Below the pieces are notes generated by a model. It was not told where the DNA came from, searched no databases, and saw only the letters and a list, made by a program, of their open reading frames with translations. Both the position numbers and the translations under genes were made by a program. This document shows, one piece after another, positions 6,346-6,412 of a stretch of DNA of 6,412 nt (positions are counted from its first letter, which is position 1; each line of letters starts with the position of its first letter). The DNA is from Bacteroidales bacterium (GTDB lineage: Bacteria; Bacteroidota; Bacteroidia; Bacteroidales; JAADJA01), in assembly GCA_029934735.1 (NCBI GenBank), contig JAOZLR010000156.1, positions 1 to 6,412 on the forward strand. Reading direction: 5' to 3'.

Positions 6346-6412
6346 ATGAAGCACATCTATTTACCAGCTGCGATAATTATCATCATTTCGCTGAATTCCT
6401 TTTCGCAGGATA
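6346..6412 (+). CDS. 5' end of a divergent gene for an exported protein (3' truncated)
   Basis: Only 22 codons are in the window. They read MKHIYLPA, then a hydrophobic core with a run of five isoleucines, then SLNSFSQD, which is a complete-looking Sec signal peptide with likely cleavage after Ser before Gln-Asp, a form frequent in Bacteroidota. No lipobox Cys is seen, so the product is probably periplasmic, outer-membrane or secreted. The start is chosen because ATG is directly followed by Lys and the hydrophobic core, and a -7-like box lies 31 bases upstream. The function cannot be told from what is visible. It is divergent from the wtp operon and shares its 199-bp regulatory region. Confidence 0.65.
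   Translation, partial: MKHIYLPAAIIIIISLNSFSQD

Overview
The window looks like a stretch of chromosome from a Bacteroidota (Bacteroidetes) bacterium. The DNA is AT-rich. Start codons are preceded by A/T-rich leaders with no convincing Shine-Dalgarno sequence. Three TAnnTTTG boxes, the -7 element of this phylum, lie at sensible distances upstream of genes. Two exported proteins have signal peptides ending in Ser-Gln at the predicted cleavage site, a common pattern in this group. The genus cannot be told from the sequence.

Layout. Bases 1-1143 (+) hold the 3' part of a radical-SAM, PLP-dependent aminomutase of the KamA family; its start lies outside the window. A perfect 13-bp hairpin with T-runs on both sides (1144-1177) separates it from fabG (1948-1202, -), with which it converges. 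A 134-bp gap with a fabG promoter candidate follows. Then comes a tight four-gene minus-strand operon, read from 6146 down to 2089: a tungstate/molybdate-binding lipoprotein (wtpA-like), an outer-membrane beta-barrel protein, an ABC permease (wtpB-like) and an ABC ATPase with a C-terminal TOBE-type domain (wtpC/modC-like). The junctions are 5 bp, a TAATG stop/start overlap, and 7 bp. A 199-bp divergent intergenic region (6147-6345) carries two promoter candidates and two inverted repeats. After it, a plus-strand gene for an exported protein starts at 6346 and runs off the end. No gene-free stretch exceeds 300 bases.

How the genes work together. The operon can be read as a complete envelope-spanning route for an oxyanion. 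The barrel would admit tungstate/molybdate across the outer membrane, the lipoprotein would bind it in the periplasm, and the permease/ATPase would pump it into the cytoplasm for molybdo- or tungsto-enzymes. The barrel gene between binding protein and permease is the most interesting part, since the families of the other three genes are well known without a dedicated outer-membrane channel. A second point is the aminomutase: at the two positions where lysine 2,3-aminomutase uses Asp to hold the substrate side chain it has Lys and Asn, the pair described for glutamate 2,3-aminomutase. Lysine is therefore an unlikely substrate. fabG is an ordinary fatty-acid-synthesis gene with no evident link to its neighbours.
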